Assembly: GCF_033958435.1 (NCBI RefSeq)
Contig: NC_134138.1
Location: 29,728,598 to 29,792,597 of the forward strand
Direction: 5' to 3'
Origin: Carettochelys insculpta
Taxonomy: Eukaryota > Chordata > Testudines > Carettochelyidae
Length of the DNA: 64,000 nt
The notes beneath the pieces are model-generated. The model had not been told where the DNA came from and did not search any database. It was given only the letters and a program-made list of their open reading frames with translations. Made by a program: the position numbers and the translations under genes. Positions 1 through 10,820 of this stretch are shown in pieces; the stretch's first letter is position 1, and the number at the start of each line of letters is the position of its first letter.

Positions 1-112
1 CTGACATTATTGAAGTCAGTGGGTGCAGAGTCAGGCCCCTCCTGAACACTACTCCTCAGTGATGGAGGAAAGCAAGGGATGGAAAGTATCCAAATACCCT
101 TACAAACTCCAA

Positions 113-551
113 GGCTGTGGCTACACTAGCCCCCTCCTTTCCGAAGGGGCATGGTAGCGAGCCACATGGGCAGATGCCAATGAGGTGCTGCCATGAATAT
201 GCAGCACCTCATTAACATAATCCTGGCTGTGCGTGGTTTGAAAGTGCCACTTTCAAATCGTGTGCCACCCTTGTAGATGGGGGCCTTTCGAAAGGACCCC
301 CCCAGACTTCAAAAGCCTCTTCTTCCTAAAATCAAATAGGAAGAAGGCACTTTTGAAGTCCAGGGGTTCCTTTCAAAAGGACTGTCTGTATGCAGACTGC
401 ATGTGATTTGAAAGCAGCACTTTTAAACTGCGTGTGGCTGGCATTATGTTAATGAGGTGCTGCATATCCATAGCAGCATCTCATTAGCATCTGCTGATGT
501 GGCTTGTTACCATGCCCCTTTTGAAAGGAAGGGGCTAGTGTAGACATAGCC
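113..551. mobile_element. Palindromic MITE, 3-bp TSD family (copy 1)
   Basis: This is a non-autonomous DNA transposon of 439 bp that folds back on itself over nearly its whole length. The left end reads GGCTGTGGCTACACTAGCCCC and the right end is its inverted counterpart (GGGGCTAGTGTAGACATAGCC). The two arms meet near 325-335, in the CTTCTTCC...GGAAGAAGG tip. Each arm holds a smaller hairpin built on GCTAATGAGGTGC-type sequence (about 180-215 and 450-490). The trinucleotide CAA at 110-112 is repeated at 552-554, a 3-bp target-site duplication. There is no coding capacity. The 3-bp duplication fits PIF/Harbinger-type transposases, but the superfamily is inferred. Confidence 0.85.
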
Positions 552-3413
552 CAAATGAGGTACTGGGGAACCAACCTCCAGGTTGCGTGTTCCACACAGC
601 TCATAAGTATTTGGGAAAATATCTGAGAACTCAGATAATGCCAGGCTTCATCATTTTTATCCTATAGCATTTAAAGCCATTGAAAAGCAATTTTCAGGGT
701 CGTCATGCTGTCCAGTATTATTAATTTAAATACCTTCATGCTTTGTGGTTAAGTGGTAATCATGAACAGGTTGTATACATTGAGTTTAGTCTTAATTTTT
801 ATATGTATACTTAGAATAGAATTTTTAAAAAATCACAGACATGGAGGAAGGAAGATTTTTTTTTTCAGTGTGTATATATAGGTATGTTCCAAATTTACTG
901 GAAATGTATTTTTTTTACCTTATTCTATGGTATAGGGCTATTTTTCATCTAAAAACATATTAAATAGAGTTTTGGCCAAATAATATGCTGAAGTGCTCAA
1001 CTTGTTTTTGTTTTTCCTGGGCTTGGAGCTTGTAAAGTTGTTCTGCACTTATTCCCTCGACCTGGCTGAATGCTTTAGGTATTCTTGTATTTCTGTCTGA
1101 CTCTCTTGTGTTTAATGCCTGAACGTTTCTTCCAGGCTAGTCTTTTTGCTGCCAGGAATTGGGTTTTTATATGGACGCCGGGGGGAAATTCAGGTGCTGC
1201 ATGAAGTGGTGTTGGTGATTCACTAGCTGGCACTTTTCCCTTGAGTCACTACTGAATCAATGCTCTTGTATGATGCCAGTTTAGGTGCTGTACCACTAGT
1301 TTGGAATGCAATACAGAGCTAGCATCTAAGGTAGTGAAACTTGATAATTGCTTGAGGTTCATCATGATTAGGACCAGGCCTGCTAATGGGAGGAGGAGAG
1401 GGGAAGAGAGGGAAATACCCATTATTCAGTGGGGCTCTCAGCTGCTGTGCTCGGGGTGGCTCTGAAGGCTGGCTGGAGATGGGCGTAGGGGAGTATGGCA
1501 CAGTGCAGTATGGGCTGGCTGCCCCCGGGCTACCTTCTCTATCACCTGAGGCCCGGCTCCTTCTGTGAGTGGGGACCTGGCACCTTTTCCCACCCCACAC
1601 ACTTTGCCCAGGGCCCCACCAATTCTGTCAGCCTACCCCTCCCCCCTTCTCCCACGGCTTGGACCAAACAACATGTTCCATACAGATTTCTTGGGAGCAA
1701 GAAATGTGAAGGAGGGTTCGCTACTCTAGGCCCACTAGTGTAAAGGAAGATGAGGGGTGAGATCTTAGATCAGAATTTCCCAGGTGTTGTTCCATTATAT
1801 TTAGCCAAGTATCTGGACACATTCCTTCTACAGCGAAAGAAAATTAGCATCAAGAACCTCCACAACAAATACAATTTCTAAATAGTAAGCCGATGCAGTG
1901 AAGGCCTATTGTGAAGTATATAAGCCATTATCATCTGTGCAGTATGAAGAGGTGTTAAGTAGGTTATTCATTTTGCTGAGATTCTTGTTACTGGTTATTT
2001 TTATTGTGGTAGCACTTAAAGTGTCCAGTCATGGGTCACGATTCCCACTGTTCTACGCCTTGTACGCATGCAATTTATACAGCCTGTGTGTTTATTACTA
2101 GTCCTTGTTTTTTTGATGTTTGTTTTATGCTAGCAGAAGATTTACTTTTTTGACAGAACGTGTGATGCCTGGTCACAGTTAGTCTCTGCTGCAGTGTGTG
2201 CCCGATCTTCAGGTGGGTGAACTGCTCTGGAGAAAACAAAAGCTTCCCCCAAAATAAATCTTTCTGGAATTTTGTAATGGTAATTTTATTTCTTAAAGCA
2301 TGAACATTTCTGCGTATACTACTTCTGGTCAGCTCAGTCTATGTCTAGGACGGGTGGGGAGCCCCTGGTCCACATCTGGCCTGCAGCTTGCCTGGATCTG
2401 GACCCTAAGGCACAGAGCTCCTCTCCCCAGCATCTGCCCACAGCAGAGTGAGGAGCGGGAAGCCTTGCGGCTGGATCAGGCAAGCCAGAGCCATATGTGG
2501 CCCACGGGCTCTGCTGGAGGCAGGGGGAGGGGGCAGGGAGGGAAGTGGCTCTGTGGGGCGCCACTGCCACTCACTGCCAATCCCCCAGCCAGGGAAAGGG
2601 AGCAGCAGCAGCAGATGCAGCACTTCCCGGAGGCTTCATTCCACCCCTCTAATTGGCTGGAATTCCAGCCAGTCAGAGCAGTGGAGGGCAGTGCCTGTGA
2701 GTGGCAGGCAGAGGAGACAGAGGCATGTGCATTAAGGGGTCTGCCCAGGTAAGATGCGCCCCCGAACAGCTAGACCCTGCCGCCCACAACTGTGCCTGTG
2801 CCCTCCTTCCTGGCCAGACCCCCACTTCCACCCACTTGCTTCACCCTCCCTCCCACCCCAAGTCTTCACCCCCTACCCAGCTCCTGCCCCTTCCTTCCCA
2901 AATCTTTCCCCACCAACTTGACCCCACCCTTCCAGGCCCAGCACACGACCCCTCTTCTGCACTCCCCTTCCACCCAGACTTCCATCCTTCTCCCACACCC
3001 TTTTAGGTCAGATCCCCATCTTCAGCTAGCTCCGAGACCACCCACTCCTCGCCCTGTTCCTGCACCCCACTTCTGTCCAGACTCCCTAATTCCCAGTCTG
3101 CTGCTATGCTTCCCCTCTAGCTAGACCCCACACTCCAAGCCTAGTTCTTTGCAGTCCCCTCCCATACTGAATGCCTCAGTTTTGGCCACACCCCAGATCT
3201 TAGAGGGGTCCACAGAATGTACTAGCCCTGGCCCCTCTAGGCTCTGGGGCTAGTGTGTGAGGGGAATGTCTCATCAGTGAGAGGTTTTTTAATTTTGTTT
3301 TGCTTCTCACTTGTGTGGTCCCCAACTGATCTGTCTAAATGGTTCAATTCATGTTTGGCCACTTCAGAGAGTTAAGATGATTTGGCTAAATGCACTGCTT
3401 TTCATGGTGACAA
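552..3413. other. No gene seen; two GC-rich islands
   Basis: Most of this interval is AT-rich and shows nothing I can name. Two GC-rich patches stand out, at about 1380-1740 and 2330-3250. The second has a purine-rich half (2510-2620, with a short AGC run near 2601) followed by a long C/T-rich stretch (2800-3130). Overlapping reading frames of up to 150 codons in the second patch are low-complexity (Pro/Ser-rich), occur on both strands and match no family I recognise. I regard them as composition artefacts or an unrecognised repeat. Confidence 0.5.
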
Positions 3414-3641
3414 ATATCACAGAGGTAGCCGTGTTAGTGTGTATCTTCGAGAATAACAAGAAGTCCTGTGGCACCTTATATACTAACAGATATTTTGGAG
3501 CGTAAGCTTTCGTGGGCAAAGACCTGCTTTGTCGGATGCAACGAAAGCTTACGCTCCAAAATATCTGTTAGTCTGTAAGGTGCCACAGGACTTCTTGTTG
3601 TTCTCAAGGATGCAGACTAACACGGCTGCCTCTCTGATACT
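3414..3641. mobile_element. Penelope-like foldback terminal-repeat copy
   Basis: Two arms of about 100 bp (3415-3514 and 3543-3640) are inverted copies of each other around a spacer of about 28 bp. Each arm carries GTAGCCGTGTTAG, TCCTGTGGCACCTTA and GCTTACGCTCCAAAATA or their complements. The same sequence forms the terminal repeats of the endonuclease-bearing element at 60503-61531, so this is a solo or rearranged Penelope-like terminal repeat rather than a SINE. A 10-bp repeat GATGATTTGG occurs at 3376-3385 and 3648-3657 and may be the target duplication. If so, about 30 bp of extra sequence lies at the left end. Confidence 0.8.
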
Positions 3642-3869
3642 TCTCAGGATGATTTGGGGAGTTCAAATAAGTATCTGAACTTTTTGGTGCAAAACAGGGT
3701 TGAAACTTAGGCAGGTTTGAAGAAGTGCCTTCCCATCAATCAATAGTTTTTCTGCTGAGACATTCCAGCATGCCTTCTGCTAGTGATGTCGTCCATCACT
3801 TTTCAGCGGTGAGGAGTAGCATTTAAAGATTGTAAACTCCTGAGAGGCAGGGTTTATGCCTTCCTGGAG

Positions 3870-4070
3870 GGAGGGATCACTCAGTGGTTTGAGTGTTGGC
3901 CTGCTCAACCCAGGGTTGTGAGTTTGGCCCTTGAGGGGGCCGTTTAGGGATCTGGGGCAAATAGATTTAAAAAAAAAAAAAATCTGTCAGGTGTCATGAT
4001 AGGTCCTGCTGTGAGGGCAGGGGACTGGACTCCATGACCTCCAAAGGTCCCTTCCAGCTCTATGAGAGAG
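3870..4070 (+). mobile_element. tRNA-derived SINE with CR1-like tail (cryptodiran turtle type)
   Basis: The element starts with a tRNA-like head. An A-box-like segment (ATCACTCAGTGGTTTGAG) and a B-box-like segment (GGTTGTGAGTTTGGCCC) mark an internal RNA polymerase III promoter. An A-rich stretch (14 As near 3968-3981) separates the head from a tail containing GGACTGGACTCCATGACCTCC and GGTCCCTTCCAGCTC, typical of CR1 LINE 3' ends. SINEs of this build borrow CR1 machinery to move. The A-box deviates from consensus (CACTCAGTGG), so it is probably inactive. A second copy lies in reverse at 58019. Confidence 0.85.
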
Positions 4071-4175
4071 GTATATTTCCTTAGGTATTTTAATATTGCC
4101 TAGGAAAACATGGCCTTGGGCCTGACTGCAGTCTGTGAATGTTACTGCAGTATAAATATTTAAATAGAAATATTA

Positions 4176-4275
4176 AACTGGGGAGGCAGCATGGGCCAAT
4201 GGCTATGAATCTTGACTAAAAATTGAGAGAGCAGGATTCTGATCTTAGATAAATTCCTTAGTTTGCTTTTCCCAA
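4176..4275 (+). mobile_element. MIR-like SINE fragment
   Basis: The stretch GGGGAGGCAGCATGGGCCAA followed by a GGATTCTGATCTTAGAT-like segment resembles the head and core of MIR-type SINEs. It is short and diverged, so this is a low-confidence assignment from memory of the family pattern. Confidence 0.4.
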
Positions 4276-4953
4276 TGGACAATGTTCCTATATAGATCCA
4301 AGAGCAGATCACATTTCCCAGTGTGAGGATTTCCATGTCCTGTTCTCTTGTTGTTATGAGAAAGAAAACAATACACAGACAACCAGGGAAAAAATTGATC
4401 GATTATGCAAGTGAATCAATGAACCTGACTATGCACAAAGTTAACAGAGAAGTAGAGAAATTTACCTTTAATTTCTTTCATTTATAGTTATTGAAGCTGT
4501 AGGCTTAAGACTAGCAAACATGCAATTTTAAAGAAGTGACTTATAAGCAGACTGCACCTTGAGAAAGGAAAAGAAATTGGAATTATTGAATCTATTTCAT
4601 ACCAATAATGGGGAGAATTCTGCATAGTAATTTTTAGTACAGATACGAAATCCAAATAAAAAATGGGCTGTAATTTATGAAAATTTTGTGTGTGAACTTC
4701 AGGTTGATTTGGATAATGTTACTTTACTGAGCAAATGATCAGAGTGGTGCAACTAGGTTTTAATCACATCTTGTACTTTAAATGGTACTTGCATGGCTAA
4801 AGCTGTTTTAAATGTAGACATTTTGATTGCATATTGAGCCAGGAAATGACGAGTTACAACAGATGGCTAGTTTAATTCTGTAAAGAAAAAGAAGTATTTC
4901 AGTAAAAGAATTAATTCCATTCCAAATGTTTAAATGGGCAGTAATCTGTCTGT

Positions 4954-5382
4954 GGCTGCATCTGCACTAACAACTTCTTTTGAAATAGTTTTCGAAAGAA
5001 GGGGGTCTTTCAAAATATCCAGCAGAACACCTACACACAAAAAGCGTTCTTTCAAAATTAAACCGAAAGAATGTAGCGCTCCTTTCAAAAGTGCTCTTCC
5101 ACTCCTGTTTCAGGCACAGCGACTTTTTTTCCAAAAACTTCTTTTAAAAAAAACTGTGTATATGCTCTGTAGTCCCTTTTTTTTCTGAAAAGGCAGGCCT
5201 CATGGCACCTGATTTTTGGATCTCTGATCCATTTTTTTGAAAGAGAGAGAGGTTTTGTGGATGCTGTTTTGCAAAAGGGCAGATCACTCTTTTTGATCCT
5301 TTCTTGTGTGTGGACACAACCTTTTGAAATAAGTTCTTTCTGAAGAGATCTTCTGAAAGATCACTTCAGCGTAGATGTAGCC
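4954..5382. mobile_element. Palindromic MITE, 3-bp TSD family (diverged copy)
   Basis: The ends GGCTGCATCTGCACTAACAAC and GCGTAGATGTAGCC are inverted relatives of the family ends seen at 113, 37297 and 41342. The interior is rich in TTTCGAAAG, TTTCAAAA and TTTTGAAA, which pair across the element. Flanking trinucleotides TGT (4951-4953) and TAT (5383-5385) differ by one base, as expected for an old 3-bp duplication. No coding capacity. This copy lacks the clear internal CTAATGAG hairpins of the other copies, so it may be a separate subfamily. Confidence 0.65.
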
Positions 5383-5829
5383 TATGTGAACCATCTGTTA
5401 TTACTATACCTGTTTTGGCCAATGTACAGTGCTATAACGTTTTGAAGCCATGAAGCAATCATTTTTCTATGTAAGTTTCAGTAAATATAGCTTGTATCTT
5501 TTTTTTTTTTTTTTGGCCTATATACACTTTCAACATTAGGATAAAGGCAAGAGCAGTGTTCATTAATGTCACAGTGTAATTTTAAATACAAAATTCTCCT
5601 TTAAAAATTAAACCCTTAATGTTGATCTTGTTTGGATGGAGTACTTGAACCTCTTGGGCAAATTCCGCTAAACGAGGATCAAGTTTTAGAGATAAGTATT
5701 CAGCTCAAGTCTGTTCCATGCATGAGTAGAACTGGAAATCCACTGTAGTCTTGGCTTTCCCTCCCACCTTCTTCCTTCCAATTTTTCCCAATAGCCCCAG
5801 AGATTCACAGACATGATTGTAACTTCCTT

Positions 5830-6098
5830 CTCACAACAAAAATTACTACACAACTCCAGGGGGGCGATCAAAGTCTGAGTCTGCATAAACCCTGCTACTT
5901 CAGGCTCAAGGGCTTGAGCTCTAGGTGGGGAGCCTGTAACCTAGACCCTGCTACCCAGGGCTGAAGCCCTTGGACTTTCATCTGGAGGTGAGGGTTTTGG
6001 TTCTGAGCAGTTGGGTCCAAGTTTCAGCTTTGACTCTGAGCCCCAGCAAATTGAACATCAACCCTAGCACCCCAAGCCCCAGTTTGAGAATGGCTGCT
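5830..6098. mobile_element. hAT-like MITE remnant, right end
   Basis: The segment ends in CAGTTTGAGAATGGCTG, which resembles the inverted end (AGTTTGAGAACCGCTG) of a common vertebrate hAT-type repeat. Upstream it has the CCTGCTAC...GGGCTGAAGCCC and GAGCCCCAGCAAATTGAACA blocks that I associate with the interior of that repeat in turtles. The left end is not visible, so it is truncated or too diverged. The 67-codon frame at 5970-6170 is most likely a by-product of this repeat. Confidence 0.45.
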
Positions 6099-6240
6099 GT
6101 AGTCCTTTACTTGCCTGACTCTAGGGCATGGCAGAGTACATTACAGCTGGAACAAATGTGTCAGAAGTGAACATATAGCAGCTTATGGGCATTTTCATTG
6201 TAGTGCATTATGAGCACATCAGTCTTACAGAAGTTTCGAA

Positions 6241-6421
6241 CAGTGTTCCCTGTAAGCTGAGCACCTGGGCGACCACCTAGGAGAGATTCAAATGCTGCCC
6301 AGCTAATTAGTAGAGTGTTCACAGCTGCATTTTCCACTTGTGGTGTTCATCCACACATTCCTCAGTGAGCTTAACAGTATTTACTTCACACATGGATGGA
6401 AAAAAATTAAAGGGAACATTG
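6241..6421 (+). mobile_element. hAT-like MITE (TGTTCCCT ends)
   Basis: A 181-bp element with terminal inverted repeats CAGTGTTCCCTGTAAG and its counterpart TTAAAGGGAACATTG. The flanking octamers GTTTCGAA (6233-6240) and ACTTCTAA (6422-6429) match at 5 of 8 positions, in line with an old 8-bp hAT target duplication. The right half carries CACATGGATGGAAAAAAATT, which is found in reverse complement in the copy at 35904-36083. No coding capacity. Confidence 0.75.
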
Positions 6422-6429
6422 ACTTCTAA

Positions 6430-8754
6430 AGAACTGGGATTAATTGTTAGGCATACTGAGGTAAAAGTAGATCTTCTGGTGGTCCCCAGTGGCCTTAAAT
6501 TTTGTGATATTTGTTGAGAAGAGTTGAGCCTGCCCAGGAAAGAGAGAGAGAAAAATTGGGGTTAAGGGTCAGCTGCTTGTATTTAGTACATTAGTTCCTA
6601 TAGATTCAACTAAACTTTCTGCATTTATTCAGGCATCAGGGTGCTCTTAGCAAGTGAAACTTGTATTTTGACCCTCAGCTGCCATTTCAGTTTATCCATT
6701 TCTTACCCATCATCCTTCCTTTTGTTGGGGAGGAAAGAATTTATGGATGCCCATGGGCTGCCACAGCAAGCATCAGGGAGGGAGGTCACCCAAAGTTTGG
6801 AGGGTTGCTAATTAGGTTTTTTTTTTCCTTTCATGAATCAGTCAAAGCTAATGAGTGTCTTTCTCAGCTGAGCTCTTGATGCAAACATAAGAACAGTTAA
6901 GGCAGAATTCTTGAAGGCAGAATTTTATTATTAACAACAACAAGGAATTAACTACCCTTCTTTCTCCTTTTGGTTGCTTTTGCAAAGCTTGGAGCATATG
7001 TCTGAAGTAAATAGACTTGCCCTGCTCATCAGACAACACTGCGTCTTTCTTAGGAAAAGAGCTTGCTGATCACCATTTCTTACTCCTGGGGAAATGCTGC
7101 ACCTTTGGATGGATGGATGGATGCACATGAGATTTCTGCACACAATATTGCAAAATTCGACATATTTTATTTGTCAGAATAATGCAGTGTAATCACATTG
7201 GTTTCACATATTTAGGTAATTGATTTAAAGTACATTACCATGGATGGAGAATGGGATTGAGGAATACAGAATAAAAATCCCAACCCCTTTTATCTAATAG
7301 TAACCTAGCTAGGTTTGACTGGTTATTAATCAACAAATGTATATGGCCACATGGTCGTTGAATTGTAGTGTAAGTTTTATAACTGCATCATTGCAACTAA
7401 AGAGCAAGTGAGGGCCGAGGAATCAACTTTACAATTTATATTGGTTACTGACCAGCCCCAGAAAGATCAGTAGCAAACAGTTCATGGAGCACATTTTAAA
7501 TCCATTCTTACTACTAAAGCACCATAAGCATTTATAAGGCCATACTTTTGAACTTTTAAACCTCTTTTATACAGTTGGGTGAATTCATAAAGATGATGGG
7601 AAAATTTACAAAGCAAACAGGCTGCTACATTCTGCTCTACCTGAGGTCTGCCCTAGGTCTGTCTCCTCAGAAACACCCCCAAACCCTGCCCCTCCACAGT
7701 ATGCATGCTGCAGTAATGAGGGACAGGGACAGAACGCAGGTCTATCTCCCACATGTATGACTGCCCAGGTCCCCTCCCAGCTGAGACTGACATCTCTTTT
7801 GACTGCTCTGAGCGTCCGAACTGACCTGCTTGTGCTGCCAGGGAGAGGGGGCATGTGGCCACTCTTGTTGCTTCCATCACAGGTCATTTTTCTGCGGGAC
7901 AGCAAAGAAATCTAAAGGGGACATAAATTCTTTGCATGTACAGTGATGAAAAAATCCTTCCAGAGTAATTTCTGGAAGTAGATGAGTCAAGCTCAAGAGA
8001 TTCTTATTTTGCAAGGTACTGTCATGGTTTGCTAGTACAGAATTAAAAGAATTGGATCTATAGGGTTAGGGTTAGGGTTTAACTAACAAAAGGAAAAAGT
8101 TTTTCACAAGAATTTAATGGGCATATGTCTCTTATACTATTTTATATTTTATGATATTATATAATTATTATCATGATAATGGTCTAAAGCCACTTCAGTA
8201 GTAACTCCAGTCAGCTATAAACTATGGCATTTAGGTCATCTGAATAGATTACTCTAGACTTCTTAGTTTTATTTTGAGTAATAAGGGTTATATGCTTCTT
8301 TAAATGAGGGAAGCAGTATATGGAAAATGGTTTTTATTTGTTAGAAGAGAAAATCTCAAGGTTCTTGTATTCTCGTTGCACAAAATTCATCCAAAATCTC
8401 TGGAAGTGGGGAAAAGAGTTACAGTACTGAGCATGTCCACATCTCTATGGCTTGTAATATAAGCAAATGTTCTTTGTAGATTATTATTTGGGTAACGTGC
8501 CTTAATTTGATTCACTCCTTTAGGTCTAGTGAGTTATATAGGAGTCACTCTGCCACTGTCAGCACTAGTAGAAAATCGTTATGTGTAGCAGCCTCTGCCA
8601 CCATCTCCAATGGGGATTCCATACTTATACGCTGGAGGAGTCTACTGCACTTGAAGATGGATGCTGATTAACCTCCAGATGTCTGACATGAGGCTAACTA
8701 TGTAAAGAGGAAAATTTCTGTGCATTTCTGTATTAAACAGAGAAACAATGTGGT
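6430..8754. other. No gene seen; AT-rich sequence
   Basis: No coding region or clear transposon is visible. The stretch holds a four-unit GGAT repeat near 7107-7124 and the telomere-like motif listed separately. Overlapping frames at 7606-7905 on the reverse strand are not recognisable. Confidence 0.5.
8061..8080 (+). repeat. Short interstitial telomere-like repeat
   Basis: The sequence TAGGGTTAGGGTTAGGGTTT is three units of the vertebrate telomere repeat TTAGGG. Such short tracts inside chromosomes usually come from repair of double-strand breaks or chance growth, not from a former telomere. Confidence 0.8.
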
Positions 8755-9015
8755 CTAACAGGCTGAGCCTTGGAGCAATACATTCTTACTTCCACTTTGC
8801 TCTGTCTTTTTGGACAATTCACTTAACCTCCGTTTGTACTGTTGTAAATCTTGACTAACTTCACTGAGATCACAGTGTAAATCAAATGGGTATCTGTTTT
8901 CCCTAGTAATAAAATGGGGATAACAGTCCTTAACTTGCCTCTCAGGGGCATTTTGAGGATTAATTAGTTAATGTCCATAAAGGGCTTTGAAGATGTAAAG
9001 CACCATACAATTAAT
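8755..9015 (+). mobile_element. MIR-like SINE
   Basis: The order of blocks follows a MIR-type SINE: a TTGGACAATTCACTTAACCTC-like segment, then AATAAAATGGGGATAACAGT, then TTTTGAGGATTAATTAGTTAAT and a tail AAAGGGCTTTGAAGATGTAAAG. These match the CORE-SINE segments that in mammals read as 'acttaacctct', 'aaaatggggataata' and 'gaggattaaatga'. About 50 bp of unrelated sequence seems to lie inside (8832-8885). Confidence 0.7.
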
Positions 9016-9185
9016 ATTGCTTTATCCTGTCCTTTTATCTTTTTGTCCTTTGTCCTTTATCCTGCTCTTGGCTCCCATACCACTTCTGTTGCAAAGGTTG
9101 TCACTTCAGCAAGATGGCTGTCTACAGCAGTCAGCTCAGAGGTGTCAATTTTAATTAAAATCTGTAGTTTCAAATTCAAGCCACA

Positions 9186-9842
9186 GTTAGACATGAAAAC
9201 AAAAAAGGCAGTCAAGTAGCACTTTAAAGACTAACAAAATAATATATTAGGTGGTGAGCTTTCGTGGGACAGACCCACTTCTTCAGACCATAGCCATACC
9301 AGAACAGGCTCAATATTTAAGGCACAGAGAACCAAAAACAGTAATCAAGGTTGACAAATCAGAAAAAAAATTATCAAGGTGAGCAAATCAGAGAGTAGAG
9401 GGGCAGAAGGGGCTGGGGGGGGGTCTCAAGAGTTAGATTAAGCCAAGTATGCAAAAGAGCCCCTATAAGGATAATGTACATGATATTAAAAACTAACTCA
9501 GAGTACTGAACACCAAGTGTTTCTGGAACTACCTAATAATGATAGGTGCTCTTTTGCACGCTTGGCTTAATCTAATTCTTGACTCCCCCTCCCCACTTCT
9601 GCCCCTCTACTCTCTGATTTGCTCACCTTGATAATTTTTTTTCTGATTTGTCAACCTTGATTAATTTTTTGGTTCTCTATGCCTCAAATATTGAGTCTGT
9701 TCTGGTAGGGCTATGGTCTGAAGAAGTAGGTATGTCCCACAAAAGCTCACCACCTAATAAATTATTTTGTTAGTCTTTAAAGTGCTACTTAACTGCTTTT
9801 TTTGTTTTGATAGTATGTAGACTAGCATGACTTTCTCTCTGT
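9186..9842. mobile_element. Long inverted repeat made of Penelope-like 3' sequence
   Basis: The left arm (about 9187-9468) and right arm (about 9541-9830) are inverted copies, roughly 280 bp each and very similar by eye. The blocks GCACTTTAAAGACTAACA, GGTGAGCTTTCGTGGG, CCCACTTCTTCAGACCATA and ATCAGAGAGTAGAGGGGCAG recur as reverse complements. The outer parts match the pseudo-LTR sequence of the Penelope-like copies at 34207 and 60503. The 70-bp centre (9469-9540) is not part of either arm. It resembles sequence at 10012-10076, as described in the findings. No coding capacity remains. Confidence 0.85.
9472..9537 (+). repeat. Duplicated segment, copy A (palindrome centre)
   Basis: This roughly 65-bp block contains GAGTACTGAACACCAAGTGT and CTGGAACTACCTAAT. 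It matches 10012-10076 in direct orientation with about 10 differences, counted by eye. Confidence 0.8.
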
Positions 9843-10011
9843 TACTATTCAACATGCAAGTTTTAGACATGCTGAGGTATGGTTCATAATGTGAACTTCT
9901 CACATTGCTGGTGCTGACTTTAATGGGGAGAGCATTCAGCTTTATGGGATTTCTTTTGTTTTTCATGTCCATTGGAGTGAAATTAGTCACATAAAATCAA
10001 TAGAATCATTT

Positions 10012-10076
10012 TGATGTACGTGATAGTAAAAATTAACTAAGTACTGAACACCAAGTGTTCCTGGAACTCCCTAATG
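10012..10076 (+). repeat. Duplicated segment, copy B (downstream of palindrome)
   Basis: The direct repeat partner of 9472-9537, with TACTGAACACCAAGTGTTCC and CTGGAACTCCCTAAT. It lies outside the long inverted repeat, about 540 bp from copy A. Confidence 0.8.
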
Positions 10077-10079
10077 TGT

Positions 10080-10789
10080 TCCTTACTATCTGGCTTTAAT
10101 GTGTTTTTCAGTTGTTCCAATCTCTAGAAGGTCTTTTCTGTGTTGAGAACAACTGATTTGTAATGAGCAAACATTTCAGGAACATTATCTTAAAAGTAGC
10201 AGAATTATCAGAAATATTGGCTTTAAAGTTCCAACAGTATTCTGGCTGAATATATATGACAATCTCTTAGAAGTTGTGTTATGGTTAATTCTTTGAATGG
10301 TGCAGGTTTCTTTTGTTTTTGTTTTGTTTTGTTTGCTTGGAAATATGCTAACTGTGAAAGGGATTAGGCTGGATTTGAAATATTCTACATACTGTGGTAG
10401 AAGTTTATTACATACAGAAACTAATAAAGTCAGGTTCTGGAGAATACAGAATATTTTAATGGGAGTACTATCCTAACACAACCTGTTTTAGAATTTGCTC
10501 ATGGCTGTGCTATCCTATATAATGGTACTGGGTGTTCACACTGCAGAGGCTATGGCTAGGTTTCACTTGAAACACTGTTCTTTTATTTTAATATGGTTTT
10601 CTTTGGTCGACGGGCTTTCCTCTGAGACTAGTTCTTTTTAGTTTACTTTTAACATGTCTCTCCTACACATTCAGCTGGAGATAAGAACTCAGATACTCAT
10701 CTGTTACACTTGGGTTCCTTCTCTGAAGGCCATGTTTCTTCCACATTTATGCCTGTGCAACTATGATCAGAATCTTGGCCAAGGTATCG

Positions 10790-10820
<31 letters not shown>

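Noticed and set aside
2300..3124. Overlapping frames of 78-150 codons in a GC-rich patch
   Set aside because: Both strands and several frames are open at once, with Pro/Ser-rich low-complexity peptides. This is what GC-rich or C/T-rich DNA gives by chance. No domain is recognisable.
3414..3641. Interpretation as an independent SINE or a CRISPR-like repeat
   Set aside because: No polymerase III boxes or regular spacers. The same sequence forms the ends of the endonuclease-bearing element at 60503, so a Penelope terminal repeat explains it.
3870..4070. tRNA gene
   Set aside because: The head resembles a tRNA, but it lacks a full cloverleaf and continues into a CR1-like tail, so it is a SINE.
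8061..8080. Former chromosome end or fusion point
   Set aside because: Only three units, which is too short. Break repair or chance is more likely.
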